Source of the DNA: Pseudomonadota bacterium
Lineage (GTDB): Bacteria; Pseudomonadota; Gammaproteobacteria; Steroidobacterales; Steroidobacteraceae
DNA length: 34,833 nucleotides
NCBI GenBank assembly: GCA_021777555.1
Contig: JAJYDK010000041.1
Location: forward strand, 1-34,833
Direction: 5' to 3'
The notes beneath the pieces are model-generated. The model saw only the letters and a program-made list of their open reading frames with translations, was not told the origin of the DNA and searched no databases. The translations under genes and the position numbers were made by a program. This document shows, one piece after another, positions 23,648 to 33,339 of this stretch (positions are counted from its first letter, which is position 1; each line of letters opens with the position of its first letter).

Positions 23648-25669
23648 CTACCAGATCACGCAGCGGTGCTTGTTGACCATGGGGCTTCCGTTCGGCACGT
23701 GGAAGGCCGCCTGGAACTGCGGCATGTTGGCAAGCGTGCCGTTCACGCGGTACTTGGCCGGCGGATGCGGATCGATGGTCACCAGGCGGCGTGCTTCCGC
23801 CGGACGGATATTGCTCGCCCAGACGCGCGCGGCGCCGAGGAAGAACTGCTGGTCCGGGGTGAAGCCGTCGAGGGTCTTCGCCTCCTTGTAGGCGGGGGAA
23901 GCGTGGAAGGCGCGCCAGGCGAGGGTGAGTCCGCCCAGGTCGGCCGTAGCCTCACCGAGGACCAGCTTGCCCTTCACGTGCAGGTGTCCGTCCACCGTGT
24001 AGCGCGAGAAGTGCTTGACGATGCAGGCGGTGGCGGCATCGAAGCGCTTCTTGTCCTCGGGAGTCCACCAGTTGCGCAGATTCCCGTGCCCGTCGAACTG
24101 CGAGCCCTCGTCATCGAATCCGTGGGTCATCTCATGGCCCATGACGAAGCCCACCGCGCCGTAGTTCATGGCGAGCGAGGCGTGCGGATCGAAGAACGGC
24201 GGCTGCAGGATCCCGGCGGGGAAATTGATGTTGTTCATCGAGGGGTCGTAGTAGGCGTTCACCGTCTGCGGCGTCATGTACCACTCGCTGCGGTCCACGG
24301 GCTTGCCGACCTTGTTGAGCTCGCGTTTCTGCTCGAACTCGTTGGCGCGCAGGACGTTGAGCACGTAGGGGCCGCGATGGATGGCGAGGGCGGAGTAGTC
24401 GCGCCACTTGTCGGGATACCCGATGCGCTCGCCCATGAGGGAGAGCTTGTGCAGCGCCGCCTTGCGGGTGGCCGGGGTCATCCACGAGAGCGTCTCGAAG
24501 TCATTGTGCAGCGCTGCGCGGATGTTGTGCAGAATGTCGAGTACGGCGCGCTTGGAGGAGGGTGGGAACTTCTCCTTGACGTAGAGCTTGCCGACGGCGA
24601 AGCCGATCGCATTGTTCTCGGCGCTCACCACGCGCTGCCAGCGCGGGCGCAGGGCCTTCGCACCGGTGAGCACGGACTGCATGCGGAAGTTCTCCGCGAC
24701 GAAGGGCTTGGAGAGGTACGGTGCGAAGGCATCGATCAGGCGCCAGCGCAGGTAAGTCTGCCAGTCGGTGAGCGAGACGCGCGTGAGGTCGTTGCCGAGG
24801 AAGGTGAAGAACTTCGGCATCGCGAGATTGATGCTGTCGAAGTGCGGGTAGCCGATCGCCTGGAAGTACGCCTGCCACGAGAAGTTGGGCGTGGCCTGAT
24901 CGAGCTGCGTCAGGTCCATGACGTGGTAGATGGCGCGCGGATTGCGCTGTTCCACGAGCGACATGGAGGCCTTGGCGAGACCCGTCTCGATGCGCATGAC
25001 GGTGGCCGCTTCGGCGGCGGAGCGGACCTTGCCATCGCCCAGGAGCTCGAACGTGCGGGTGAGATGGGCGACGTACTCGGCCCGGATCTGCTCGAACTTC
25101 GGTCCGGGCTTGAGATAGTAGTCGCGGTCGGGGAGCCCGATGCCGCCTTGGGAGGCGATGCCGATGACCTTGCTCGAGTTCTTGAAGTCCTGCATTTCCC
25201 CGATGTCGAACATCGCATCGACGCCGATCATCTGCAGGTGCGCCACTTCGCGCTCGAGCTCGGGGAGGGTCTTCACCGCCGCGATGCGCGCAAACTCCGG
25301 CCCGAGGGGCTTCACGCCCTCCCGGTTGATGAGCGCGGTGTCCATGCCGCTCGCGTAGAAGTCACCGACCTTCTGCAGGGTGCTGCCGGGCCTGGCGTGC
25401 GCCTGCGCGGCTTTCTGCAGAATGGCGCGGATGGTGCGCTCGTTGTCGATCTCGAGGATGTAGAAGGTCCCCCAGCTCGAGTAGGCCGCCGGGATGGGAT
25501 GGGTTTTCCGCCAGCCGCCGTCGGCGTACTGGAAGAAGTTCTGCGCGGGGCTCACGCTCTTGTCGAGCCAGTTGAGGTGCAGCGCCTCGACGGCGCCGCC
25601 GCCGGCGGCGGTGGCCGCAGCGGGCAGGGCCGCGAGAAGACTGATCAAAATGGAGCGGTGCGGTCGCAT
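23648..25669 (-). CDS. M13 family zinc metallopeptidase (neprilysin/PepO-like)
   Basis: The 673-residue precursor has a signal peptide (RPHRSILISLLAALPAAATA) and the full M13 layout. PAQNFFQYADGGWRKTHPIP lies at the N-terminus, NAYYDPSMNNINFPAGIL upstream of the active site, then HEMTH (512-516) with two zinc His and the catalytic Glu, and the third ligand Glu in GEATADLGG near 573. It ends in CVIW, the conserved CxxW. The usual GENIAD motif is replaced by GEATAD, but the Glu is kept. It is a periplasmic or exported oligopeptidase, monocistronic here. Confidence 0.92.
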   Translation of the reverse strand: MRPHRSILISLLAALPAAATAAGGGAVEALHLNWLDKSVSPAQNFFQYADGGWRKTHPIPAAYSSWGTFYILEIDNERTIRAILQKAAQAHARPGSTLQKVGDFYASGMDTALINREGVKPLGPEFARIAAVKTLPELEREVAHLQMIGVDAMFDIGEMQDFKNSSKVIGIASQGGIGLPDRDYYLKPGPKFEQIRAEYVAHLTRTFELLGDGKVRSAAEAATVMRIETGLAKASMSLVEQRNPRAIYHVMDLTQLDQATPNFSWQAYFQAIGYPHFDSINLAMPKFFTFLGNDLTRVSLTDWQTYLRWRLIDAFAPYLSKPFVAENFRMQSVLTGAKALRPRWQRVVSAENNAIGFAVGKLYVKEKFPPSSKRAVLDILHNIRAALHNDFETLSWMTPATRKAALHKLSLMGERIGYPDKWRDYSALAIHRGPYVLNVLRANEFEQKRELNKVGKPVDRSEWYMTPQTVNAYYDPSMNNINFPAGILQPPFFDPHASLAMNYGAVGFVMGHEMTHGFDDEGSQFDGHGNLRNWWTPEDKKRFDAATACIVKHFSRYTVDGHLHVKGKLVLGEATADLGGLTLAWRAFHASPAYKEAKTLDGFTPDQQFFLGAARVWASNIRPAEARRLVTIDPHPPAKYRVNGTLANMPQFQAAFHVPNGSPMVNKHRCVIW

Positions 25670-25861
25670 AGGGCCTCTGTTGTTATTCGGACTTCACGAG
25701 GCGGCCGTCGGAGCGGCCGCGTGGTGCATAAACATGAAGCTTATCACGCATTACCAGGGCATCCTCGGGCGCCCTGTCGGGGGTCGGCGGGGAATCGAGC
25801 ACCGGAAATCCCTTATTGGATGACGCGCGGGACGGCTCGACAGTGAAGAGCGGATTTGCCA

Positions 25862-26050
25862 TCCTTAGGACCCGATGGGTTCCGGCGGGTGCATGTCCGC
25901 CGGTGAAAAGGGAACACGGTAGGGCGGTGACGCCCGATCCGTGGCTGCCCCCGCAACTGTGAGCGGCGAGTTTCGCATCCGCGATGGCCACTGGGAAACC
26001 GGGAAGGCCGGGCGAGACACCGACCCGCGAGCCAGGAGACCTGCCCATCG
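25862..26050 (+). ncRNA. Cobalamin (B12) riboswitch
   Basis: The leader shows the class-I cobalamin riboswitch core in order: CCGGTGAAAAGGGAACACGG near 25900-25919, GCCCCCGCAACTGT (25947-25960), the CCACTGGG and GGGAAGGCCGGGCGAG blocks, and the B12 box GCCAGGAGACCTGCC (26031-26045). An additional hairpin, CGTGCA (26058-26063) with TGCACG (26077-26082), lies before the GGAGGGAG ribosome site and may act as expression platform. High adenosylcobalamin should shut off the downstream cobalt/nickel transporter. Confidence 0.92.
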
Positions 26051-26102
26051 CTGTCATCGTGCAATGGCTCGATCCCTGCACGTGGGTGCGGAGGGAGATG
26101 TA

Positions 26103-27125
26103 ATGTCGCGGCTCTTCCCGGGTCTTTCCGGCGGCTTGCGCGGGCGCATCGCGCTCCTCGGCGGGATGCTCATCGCCTGCAATGCGCTCGCCTGGCTGTG
26201 GGCCCTGCTCGCCTTCCGCCACCATCCGCTGCTCATGGGCACGGCGCTTCTCGCCTTCAGCTTCGGGCTGCGCCACGCGGTGGATGCGGATCACATCGCC
26301 GCCATCGACAACGTGACGCGCAAGCTCATGCAGGAGGGCCAGCGGCCGGTGACGGTGGGCCTTTATTTCTCACTCGGGCACTCCACCATCGTGGTCGGCC
26401 TCACTCTGGCGGTCGCCCTCGTCGCCTCGGTGCTGCACGGCCGGTTCGAGCACTGGAAGGTCCTGGGCGGTGTGATCGGCACCGGTGTCTCGGCGTTCTT
26501 TCTCTTCGCCATCGCGGCGGCGAACCTCGTCATCCTGGCAGGCACCTGGCGCAGCTTCCGCGACGCGCGCGACGGCCGATTGCCCGAGGAAGCGCCGTTT
26601 TTTACCGGCGGCGGCCTGATGGCGCGGCTTTTCCGGGGGGCGTTCCGGCTCATCGAGCATCCCTGGCAGATGTACGGACTCGGTCTGCTCTTTGGCCTGG
26701 GGTTCGACACCGCGACCCAGGTGGGGCTGCTCGGGGTGTCGGCGTCGGGGAGCTCGAAGGGGCTCTCCCCCTTTGCCATCATGATCTTTCCCGCGCTCTT
26801 CTCCGCGGGCATGGCGCTCATCGATACCGCCGACAGCATGCTGATGCTCGGCGCCTACGGCTGGGCGTTCGTGAAGCCCATCCGCAAGCTCTATTACAAC
26901 CTGACCATCACCTCGCTCTCGGTGCTGGTGGCCGTTCTCGTCGGCAGCATCGAGACCCTGGGACTCATCGCCAGCTACTTCAAGCCCGCGGGCGCCTTCT
27001 GGCGGCTCGTGGGCACGGTAAACGGCAACTTCGCAACGCTCGGCTACGGCATCATCGCGCTGTTCGTGCTCGGCTGGCTGGTCTCGCTCCTCATCTACAA
27101 GATCAAGCGCTACGAGGCGGTCTGA
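26103..27125 (+). CDS. NiCoT (HoxN/NixA) family cobalt/nickel transporter
   Basis: The 340-residue membrane protein has about eight helices and the family signature RHAVDADHIAAIDNVTRK (H58, D61, D63, H64) plus GLYFSLGHSTIVVGL and LGFDTATQVGLL. These acidic and His residues bind the metal in transit. The start at ATG 26103 has GGAGGGAG 5 bp upstream. Since the gene is directly under a cobalamin riboswitch, cobalt for B12 synthesis is the likely substrate. It may also feed the cobalt-type nitrile hydratase encoded at 32069-33695. Confidence 0.93.
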   Translation: MSRLFPGLSGGLRGRIALLGGMLIACNALAWLWALLAFRHHPLLMGTALLAFSFGLRHAVDADHIAAIDNVTRKLMQEGQRPVTVGLYFSLGHSTIVVGLTLAVALVASVLHGRFEHWKVLGGVIGTGVSAFFLFAIAAANLVILAGTWRSFRDARDGRLPEEAPFFTGGGLMARLFRGAFRLIEHPWQMYGLGLLFGLGFDTATQVGLLGVSASGSSKGLSPFAIMIFPALFSAGMALIDTADSMLMLGAYGWAFVKPIRKLYYNLTITSLSVLVAVLVGSIETLGLIASYFKPAGAFWRLVGTVNGNFATLGYGIIALFVLGWLVSLLIYKIKRYEAV

Positions 27126-27316
27126 GCCGCCCTCGCCGGCACGCCGTCGCGCAGCACCCGGGCATTCAGCGGAGGGAAGCGGAGGCCTCGTGCCTCAAGG
27201 GGTTCGCGGGGCCGGGGCGTTCCGCCAGCAAGGGATCAGCCCCCGGGCAAAGCGAGGCTCAGCGGGCCTGCGGTGTGTCGCGCAGGAAGGCTCGGGAAGG
27301 GCTTCCCAAGCGCCAC

Positions 27317-27346
27317 GCGGTGACCGGCCCGAAGGCCAGTCACCGC
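27317..27346. terminator. Hairpin between convergent transporter and HiPIP genes
   Basis: An 8-bp stem GCGGTGAC/GTCACCGC, one mismatch, then a 4-bp GGCC/GGCC stem closed by a CGAA loop. No U-tract follows on either side. It lies in the 277-bp gap between genes that end at 27125 (+) and 27403 (-) and may block read-through in both directions. Confidence 0.4.
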
Positions 27347-27402
27347 ATAGCAGCATTCCGCCTCATTCCGGAACCTCGGGGCCCCGGAGTGAGATCAGCC
27401 GA

Positions 27403-27750
27403 TCAGCCTCTGGCGTTGAACGAGGCGCACCAGCCGCCGGCATCCACGTCGTAGCCGGCGAAGATCTGGCAGCCGGCGAAACCGGAGGCCTCTCCGGCCT
27501 TGCCCTGGAAGAAGCGGCACAGGCTGCAGTGCTCGCCCGGCTTGTAGGTCGGGAACTTGGCCTTGTCGACCTGGCCGGCATTCGCCTTATAGCCCAGGGA
27601 CTTGGCGAGCGGATCGGCTTCCGAGAGATGCGGCATCGCGGCTTTCGCGGTGCGCGGGCGCAGGCCGATGACCGCAACCGACGCTGCGACGGCCGCAGTC
27701 GTCAGAAAGGCACGGCGAGAGGAATCAGGACGATTCTTGGACTCGGACAC
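27403..27750 (-). CDS. High-potential iron-sulfur protein (HiPIP), Tat-exported
   Basis: The 115-residue precursor starts at GTG 27750 behind GGAGG. It carries a twin-arginine signal (SSRRAFLTTAAVAASV) cleaved near AKA-AM. The four cluster cysteines are at 75, 78, 94 and 108 (HCSLCRFF, AGCQIF, GGWCASF), the exact HiPIP spacing for a [4Fe-4S] cluster. HiPIPs carry electrons in the periplasm, for example to cytochrome oxidase or photosynthetic reaction centres. No partner gene lies next to it. The protein fits a gammaproteobacterial host. Confidence 0.94.
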   Translation of the reverse strand: MSESKNRPDSSRRAFLTTAAVAASVAVIGLRPRTAKAAMPHLSEADPLAKSLGYKANAGQVDKAKFPTYKPGEHCSLCRFFQGKAGEASGFAGCQIFAGYDVDAGGWCASFNARG

Positions 27751-27832
27751 AGCAATACCTCCGCATGAGCTTGAGAGGGCAGTATCGGGCAAGCCACCCG
27801 GGCTGGCAACCGTGCCGGCGTGTGGCAAATAC

Positions 27833-28114
27833 CTATGGCTTGATCGACACCGAGGCGCCGGGGGGATGGATTCGCCCGCCGGTGATCTGGCCATCGTGAT
27901 CCCGGGAGAGCTCGACCAGCCCCTGTTCCTCCCAAGCATGGAACAGCGCGGTCAGCACCCGGTTGTACCGCTCGAGCTCATCCCTCTGCCGGGCCATCTC
28001 CCGGGTCGCCCGGTGCGCGTAGATATGGGTGATCAGCCAGGCGAGCAGGGCGCCGACCACGGTACCCGCCAGGGTGCCGGCGAGCTCTTGGATCCACAGG
28101 AGATTGGGGTTCAT
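27833..28114 (-). CDS. Small membrane protein, unknown function
   Basis: The 93-residue protein has one hydrophobic helix (about residues 12-31, GTLAGTVVGALLAWLITHIY), then a charged helical stretch (HRATREMARQRDELERYNRV) and a short C-terminal domain ending in ASVSIKP. I do not recognise the family. The ATG at 28114 follows a purine-poor leader. It lies 82 bp upstream of the HiPIP gene on the same strand and might be co-transcribed with it. Confidence 0.6.
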   Translation of the reverse strand: MNPNLLWIQELAGTLAGTVVGALLAWLITHIYAHRATREMARQRDELERYNRVLTALFHAWEEQGLVELSRDHDGQITGGRIHPPGASVSIKP

Positions 28115-28268
28115 ACCACCACCCGTTTCGTGAGAGAGCCTTGGGTCAAACCGGAATGAAGTTTCTTGAGTATTTCATTTTAGAAGAGTTCTGATGGGTA
28201 TCGGCGCCGCTGCGCCCGGGAACCCGCCGCATTCGCTGGCGGAAGGTACCATGTCGCGGTCCACAATA

Positions 28269-28309
28269 GAAAAAGGCGCTGTCCGGAGCGCACGAGCCCG
28301 GACAGCGCC
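28269..28309 (-). terminator. Intrinsic terminator of the TonB-dependent receptor gene
   Basis: On the minus strand, a perfect 12-bp GC-rich stem (28298-28309 with 28275-28286) with an 11-base loop is followed at once by five T residues (28274-28270). It is 15 bp beyond the receptor stop codon. This is a textbook Rho-independent terminator. Confidence 0.88.
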
Positions 28310-28324
28310 CGCAAGCGAAGCCAC

Positions 28325-30925
28325 TCAGAAGCTTGCGGTCAACGTGACATACCAGGTTCTCGGAGCGCCGGGGAAGGCGAGCGCCGCGCCGGCGGTATTG
28401 GTGCCATAGCCGCTGCCATCGCCGAACAGCCCGCCGGAGGTGATGTACTCGAATGAGTTGTACTGCTTGTTGGCGAGATTATCGACCTCGACGGTCGCCT
28501 TCAGATCCTGGATCCCATGGGTCCAGCTGGTCGGAAAATCGAAGCTGGTGGAGAAGTTGAGGATTCCGTAGGCCGGGATGCTCGTGTTGCTGGTGGCGAC
28601 GGTATTGCCGTTGGGGTCAGTATAGGAGTCCGCCAGAACCCCGGACGCGGTGATGTTGTTGTTGTTGTCGAAAGCGTACTGCGATCCCGTGCGGATGTAG
28701 GTCAGGCGCGGCTGCACCAGCACCCCATCCACGTGCCAGAGATAGTACGCGCCGAAGCTCATGTTCGAGGTCGGCGTGTACGCGATCGGAACATTGCGGT
28801 AGACGATGAGATTGCCGTTGCTGTCGGTATTGCCGTTGACGTAGTTCTTGAACTTCGCGCTCACGATGCCGATGTTCGCAAACACATAGAAATCATGAAC
28901 CGGAGAGGCATCGCCGAAGATGTTCACGCCGTCATAGCTCGAGGAGGCGAAGGCCAGCAGCGCGCCGCCGCTCGCGAGCGCCGTCGGAATGGTCTCGTGA
29001 GAGAAGTCGAGGTGCGAGTAGCTGACATCGAGCGACAGATCCGTCACCGGCCCGAGCCGCGGCTCGTGCACCTTGAATCCCACGATGGTGTCGGTGCCTT
29101 TCTCGAGGTGCACCTGGTCCGCGGGCATCACGATGTAGGGGCCCGTGCCGCCCCCCATCTCCGGGTAGCGGAACGTTTGGCCCCAGCTGCCGTAGAGGGC
29201 GAGCCACGGCAGCGCCCGCCAGTTCGCCCCGATCGACGGCTCGGCGCGGTAGAAATCCTTGTGGGCCGGGGGCGAGGGGTTGGCCGTCTCACCCGGCACG
29301 TAAGTCCCGCTGGCGCACTCGTCGGGCGGGGCGATCTGGCTGAGATCCCCGCACGGGTTGTATTGCACCCCGAGCGGAAATACCGACGCCTCGTTGGCGT
29401 GGAAGTCCACCGAATAGTAGACCTCGCGGATTCCCGGAGTGATGCGCAGGCTCGAGACCGGCCGGATGGTGTCCTGGAGATACACGGCGCCGTTGGTCTG
29501 ATCGAAGATGTCGCTGTCGTACTGCCCGTTCGGCGCGCTTGCCGATCCCAGCAGGTTGGCCGGGGGAGTCGGACCGACGGCGCCCGCCTGCGCGAAAGTC
29601 TGGTACGGGTTGAAGGTCTGCTCCTGGGAGTAGTACCGGCTGCCCTGCAGGTAGCCGCCCACGAACACGTGGTTGTAGGGAAGATTCAGCTCGAAGGTCA
29701 GCTTGTCGCCGAGCACGTGGGCGGAGGGCTTGTTGACCTCCCAGGTCGAGACGGCCGGGGGCAGGTAGTCGTGCAGGGGCGTATAGTGCAGCCGCTGCTC
29801 GTGGTAGAAATAGATGACGTTGTGCAGGGAGGTGATCTGCGACAGATCGACGTTCAGCTTGCTCCAGAGCATCTCGATGGCGTTGGTGTCGAGCTTCCAG
29901 TTGACCGAATAGGGAAGGGTCGTATAGAAACCGGTGGTCTGCTGGCTCTGCAGAGCCCCGCCATTGCCCGGGCCGGCGAGATAGACACCCGTAAGCGGCG
30001 TCACGGGAATGGGGAAAGGACGCTGCGCGCTGGCGCGGGAGACGTATGCGCCGATGCTGAAGTCGCCGCCGCCGCCGTCAAACTCATGTCGCGTCTTGAG
30101 GTAGTAGGCGTAATTGTAGCTCGGATTCTGGTAGCCATCCGAGCCCACGAGAAAGTTGTTCGCCTTGTTGTAGCCGCCCGCGAGCACCGTGCGCCAGCCG
30201 CCCAGGTCGCCGCTCTGCAGGTCGAAGGATATGTTGCGGGTCTGGTAGCTTCCGTAGGTGAGTGAGACCTCGCCGCTGGAGGCGCGGGTCGGCTGCAGCG
30301 GCACGAAATTGATCGCGCCGCCGATATTGGTCCACCAGCGCTCCTTCGGCTCGCCCGGGCCGTAGGTGACGTCGATGGTCTGCAGGATGGAAGTCTGCGG
30401 GATGAGCGTCGCCTGCCAAAGATCGTTGCCGGGGTTCATCATCGGCACGCCGTCAAAGCTCGGAGCGACGCTGCCGTTGTCCGGGTTGCCGCCGGAGAAT
30501 CCCGCCCAGCCGATCTTGATGCCATTGATGCTGATCGTGGTCTTGCTGGATCCGGTGGCGCCGTAGCTCGACACGCTGACGCCCGGGACGAGCATCATCG
30601 CCTGCGCAGCTCCGCCCACCCGGCTGCTGGCGCGGATCTGATCCTGGTCGAGTGTCTTGACCGTCTGGTCGGTGGTGAATTTCCTGAGGTTGCGCTGCCG
30701 ACGCGCGCTCACCAGCACCTCGTTGAGCGCCGCGGTGGAGATCGGCTCGGCGAGTGCGCCGGGCGTCGCGCTGGCGGCGGGCCCGGGGCTCGCAGGAACG
30801 GGAGAGGCGGCGTGCGCGAGCACCCCCGTGGCCAATGTGCCGGCAAGGGCCCACTGCACGGCTTGTCTCACACGGGTTCGGCTCGAATCGCGGCGCGATG
30901 CGGGGTACGTGTTTGTTGTGCGCAT
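28325..30925 (-). CDS. TonB-dependent outer-membrane receptor
   Basis: The 866-residue precursor has a signal peptide (about 1-48, cleavage near AHAAS). A plug domain begins near residue 70 (NEVLVSARRQRNLRKF, QAMMLVPGVSVSSYGATGSS) and contains ISINGIKIGW and DVTYGPGEPKERWWTNIGGA. A long beta-barrel ends in the terminal TWYVTLTASF, with the final Phe used for outer-membrane insertion. It imports an unknown substrate with TonB energy. The start is the ATG at 30925, with GGGAG upstream. No riboswitch or Fur-like box was seen upstream. Cobalamin or siderophore transport cannot be told from sequence. Confidence 0.9.
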   Translation of the reverse strand: MRTTNTYPASRRDSSRTRVRQAVQWALAGTLATGVLAHAASPVPASPGPAASATPGALAEPISTAALNEVLVSARRQRNLRKFTTDQTVKTLDQDQIRASSRVGGAAQAMMLVPGVSVSSYGATGSSKTTISINGIKIGWAGFSGGNPDNGSVAPSFDGVPMMNPGNDLWQATLIPQTSILQTIDVTYGPGEPKERWWTNIGGAINFVPLQPTRASSGEVSLTYGSYQTRNISFDLQSGDLGGWRTVLAGGYNKANNFLVGSDGYQNPSYNYAYYLKTRHEFDGGGGDFSIGAYVSRASAQRPFPIPVTPLTGVYLAGPGNGGALQSQQTTGFYTTLPYSVNWKLDTNAIEMLWSKLNVDLSQITSLHNVIYFYHEQRLHYTPLHDYLPPAVSTWEVNKPSAHVLGDKLTFELNLPYNHVFVGGYLQGSRYYSQEQTFNPYQTFAQAGAVGPTPPANLLGSASAPNGQYDSDIFDQTNGAVYLQDTIRPVSSLRITPGIREVYYSVDFHANEASVFPLGVQYNPCGDLSQIAPPDECASGTYVPGETANPSPPAHKDFYRAEPSIGANWRALPWLALYGSWGQTFRYPEMGGGTGPYIVMPADQVHLEKGTDTIVGFKVHEPRLGPVTDLSLDVSYSHLDFSHETIPTALASGGALLAFASSSYDGVNIFGDASPVHDFYVFANIGIVSAKFKNYVNGNTDSNGNLIVYRNVPIAYTPTSNMSFGAYYLWHVDGVLVQPRLTYIRTGSQYAFDNNNNITASGVLADSYTDPNGNTVATSNTSIPAYGILNFSTSFDFPTSWTHGIQDLKATVEVDNLANKQYNSFEYITSGGLFGDGSGYGTNTAGAALAFPGAPRTWYVTLTASF

Positions 30926-31537
30926 TGGCTGGCTCCCGTCCTGTGTTGATGAGCGTGTGGCGTATGTTGGATGCAATGCACCCGATGCATGACGCCTTTG
31001 AAGCCGCGCACTTTGCGTCAGTTATGTTTCAGCATTGTGACGATGAGGAGATATTTTCCGGATGTTGTTTTGGATGGAGACGGTCCTCGATGAGCGCTGG
31101 AGCATCGAGGGGAACAGGATGGAAGTTGCAAGGGGCCGGGCGCTCGGGACGGGCTCGGCGTGCAGGAGGCGTGCCGGATGATTGGGCACGGGGAGAGGGC
31201 GCGCAGGGTCAGGGCGCGCGTAAAGCCACGCTCTGCGTTCCCACGCAAGCGTGCGAAATACCGGGCTCGCGCGGATGCCGGCCGCGCTGCCTCGGAAGCA
31301 TGTGGCAAAGGTCTGGCGGAGACGGTCGCAGAAATTCCTGACGAAATGCTGACGGCACGGCCGGGGCATTCCCTGGACGATGCACAGTCGAGGTGCGAGC
31401 CTCAATGCCGAGGCAGGGGACCGACGAGGCGTTTCGCGGCGATGTCCGCCGTGCGCACGCCGAGCGAGCCGACGCCGGACCCCTCGCAGATGCCGGGCGG
31501 CGGGCTCATCGATTGCGGCAGTGCAGGGCGCGAGGAA
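30926..31537. other. Long intergenic region, no gene recognised
   Basis: About 610 bp lie between the receptor start and the end of a lipoprotein gene. Several open frames exist on both strands but are Arg/Ala/Pro-rich, without ribosome sites or family features. It should contain the receptor promoter. No riboswitch core or tRNA was found. Confidence 0.4.
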
Positions 31538-31846
31538 CTACGGCGGGCCGATTTGATCGCACTGCGCCGGCACGCCCACCCGGCGGCCTTCGCACTGGTA
31601 GGTTCCGAAGCCCGGTTTGACTTTGATCCAGTGCCACATACCGCTCCCGTCCTGCCAGGCGTTCTGGATATTGGAGTCGGACAGGGACTGCACTGCGGCG
31701 GTGGCAATGACATCGACGGTCTTCTTCAGCGGTCCTCCCTTGTCCGGCGCGCCGCTCGCGCAGCCTGTCAAGCCGGCGAGCAGCAAGACACCCGCCAGGC
31801 GCGTCGCGAGCTCCCCGGGGGTCCGGGTCTTCGTCTTCTTGTGCAT
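31538..31846 (-). CDS. Small putative lipoprotein
   Basis: The 102-residue precursor has a basic start (MHKKTKTRTPGELATR), a hydrophobic stretch and a lipobox LTGC (Cys 29). The mature part has KKTVDVIATAAVQSLSDSN and ends with GTYQCEGRRVGVPAQCDQ, two Cys that may form a disulfide. No function is known. The ATG at 31846 has GGAG 9 bp upstream. It is divergent from the nitrile hydratase operon, sharing a 222-bp promoter region. Confidence 0.75.
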   Translation of the reverse strand: MHKKTKTRTPGELATRLAGVLLLAGLTGCASGAPDKGGPLKKTVDVIATAAVQSLSDSNIQNAWQDGSGMWHWIKVKPGFGTYQCEGRRVGVPAQCDQIGPP

Positions 31847-32068
31847 GGTGTCACTCCGTGGGCCAAAGGGCGACTGTTCCGATTCGCCAGCCATTCAAAT
31901 TCGTGATCAGTCTGGCATTCAGTCCGGATCGCGTCTACGGGCCCCGGTGCGCCGTGAGTCGTCACGATAGCCCACTCCCTTGTGATACCCGCGAGGACCG
32001 CGAGCCGGTGCTGCGGAGGCATCGGGGGTACACTGGTCGACCGATCGGGAAGGGGCCAGGCTATTCTT

Positions 32069-32689
32069 GTGGATCACGATCACGAGCATCGCGACGGAAA
32101 GCCCGGGCATTCGGAGCCCGGCGGGATCCAGGCTCGGGTGCGCGCGCTCGAAACGATCCTGACCGAGAAGGGCTTGGTCGATCCCCGGGCGCTCGATCGG
32201 ATCGTCGATGCGTTCGAAACGAAGATCGGCCCGCGCAACGGCGCCCGCATCGTGGCGCGCGCCTGGAGCGACCCCGAGTTCGAGGTGAGGCTCCTGGCGG
32301 ATGCCACGGAGGCGGCCAATTCCATGGGCTTTTCGAGCCCGGTCGGGGCGCATCTCATCGCGGTCGAAAACACGCCCGAGACCCACAATCTGGTCGTGTG
32401 CACGCTGTGCTCGTGTTATCCCTGGGAGGTGCTCGGCCTGCCGCCGGTCTGGTATAAATCGGCGCCTTACCGAAGCCGCGCCGTCATGGAGCCACGCGCG
32501 GTGCTCGCTGAGTTCGGAGTCGCATTGCCCCCTGACACGCAGATCCGTGTTTGGGACTCGACTGCGGAGACGCGCTTCCTGGTGGTCCCAATGCGACCTC
32601 CGGGTACCCAAGGGTGGAGCGAGGAGCGGCTCGCCGACCTCGTGACGCGCGACAGCATGATCGGCACCGGGCTTGCGAAGTCGCCGTGA
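32069..32689 (+). CDS. nthA: Nitrile hydratase alpha subunit, cobalt type
   Basis: The 206-residue protein contains [11 protein letters not shown], the metal site: C111, C114, S115 and C116 with backbone amides hold one metal ion. Thr in CTLCSC (rather than Ser in CSLCSC) marks the cobalt type. The rest fits the family: [49 protein letters not shown]. With the beta subunit it hydrates nitriles to amides. I chose the GTG at 32069, which gives the usual length. An in-frame GTG at 31982 would add 29 unlikely residues. It overlaps the beta gene (GTGA). Confidence 0.94.
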   Translation: MDHDHEHRDGKPGHSEPGGIQARVRALETILTEKGLVDPRALDRIVDAFETKIGPRNGARIVARAWSDPEFEVRLLADATEAANSMGFSSPVGAHLIAVENTPETHNLVVCTLCSCYPWEVLGLPPVWYKSAPYRSRAVMEPRAVLAEFGVALPPDTQIRVWDSTAETRFLVVPMRPPGTQGWSEERLADLVTRDSMIGTGLAKSP

Positions 32690-33339
32690 ACTCCATCCAC
32701 GACATGGGGGGTATGCATGGCTTCGGACAGATCGAGCCCGAGCATGATGAGCCCGTGTTCCACGCGCCCTGGGAAGGACGGGTCATGGCGCTCTATCGCG
32801 CGGTCGGGTTCCTGCAGCTCTGGAGCATCGATGGCGCGCGCGCGATGATCGAGAGCCTCCCGCCGGCGACGTATCTCGGCGCGTCGTATTACGCTAAATG
32901 GCTGATGGGCCTCGAGAAGAACCTCGAGCGCACCGGCATGGTGAGTGCCGGTGAGCTCGAAGCGGGCAGGGCGCTCCGCCCGCCAGAGACGCCCCCGCGC
33001 CCCATGACGGTGGCCGATGTCGCGAACCTGCAGCGAGGAGACTTCGAGCGCCCGGCCGCGGCGCCGCCTCGTTTCAAGCCGGGCGAACGGGTCCGCACGC
33101 TGAACCTCCATCCGATGACCCATACCCGCCTGCCGCGCTACGCCCGGGACAAGGAGGGCAGGATCGAGGCGGTCCGGGGGTGTCACGTCTTCCCCGACAC
33201 CGCCGCGATCGGGGCGGGCGAGCATCCGCAATGGCTCTACACCGTCGTCTTTTCCAGCCGCGCGCTCTGGGGCGCGGAGGCCGATCCGACCCTCAGAGTC
33301 TCGATCGAGGCGTTTGAGCCGTACCTGGCCCCGGCATGA
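32686..33339 (+). CDS. nthB: Nitrile hydratase beta subunit
   Basis: The 217-residue protein begins [20 protein letters not shown], the highly conserved beta-subunit start, and continues with [13 protein letters not shown] and [16 protein letters not shown]-terminal SH3-like domain has [34 protein letters not shown] and [14 protein letters not shown]. It forms the alpha-beta unit and helps shape the active site, contributing conserved arginines. The GTG start overlaps the alpha stop, and its own stop overlaps the accessory gene ATG, so the three are translationally coupled. Confidence 0.94.
   Translation: MNSIHDMGGMHGFGQIEPEHDEPVFHAPWEGRVMALYRAVGFLQLWSIDGARAMIESLPPATYLGASYYAKWLMGLEKNLERTGMVSAGELEAGRALRPPETPPRPMTVADVANLQRGDFERPAAAPPRFKPGERVRTLNLHPMTHTRLPRYARDKEGRIEAVRGCHVFPDTAAIGAGEHPQWLYTVVFSSRALWGAEADPTLRVSIEAFEPYLAPA

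Noticed and set aside
23471-25846. 791-codon open frame on the plus strand
   Set aside because: Antisense shadow of the M13 peptidase gene, which has a complete active site.
28517-30265. 582-codon open frame on the plus strand
   Set aside because: Antisense shadow of the TonB-dependent receptor.
31018-31405. Open frames of 96-127 codons upstream of the TonB receptor
   Set aside because: Arg/Pro/Ser-rich shadows of one another, without ribosome sites, domains or neighbours that support them.
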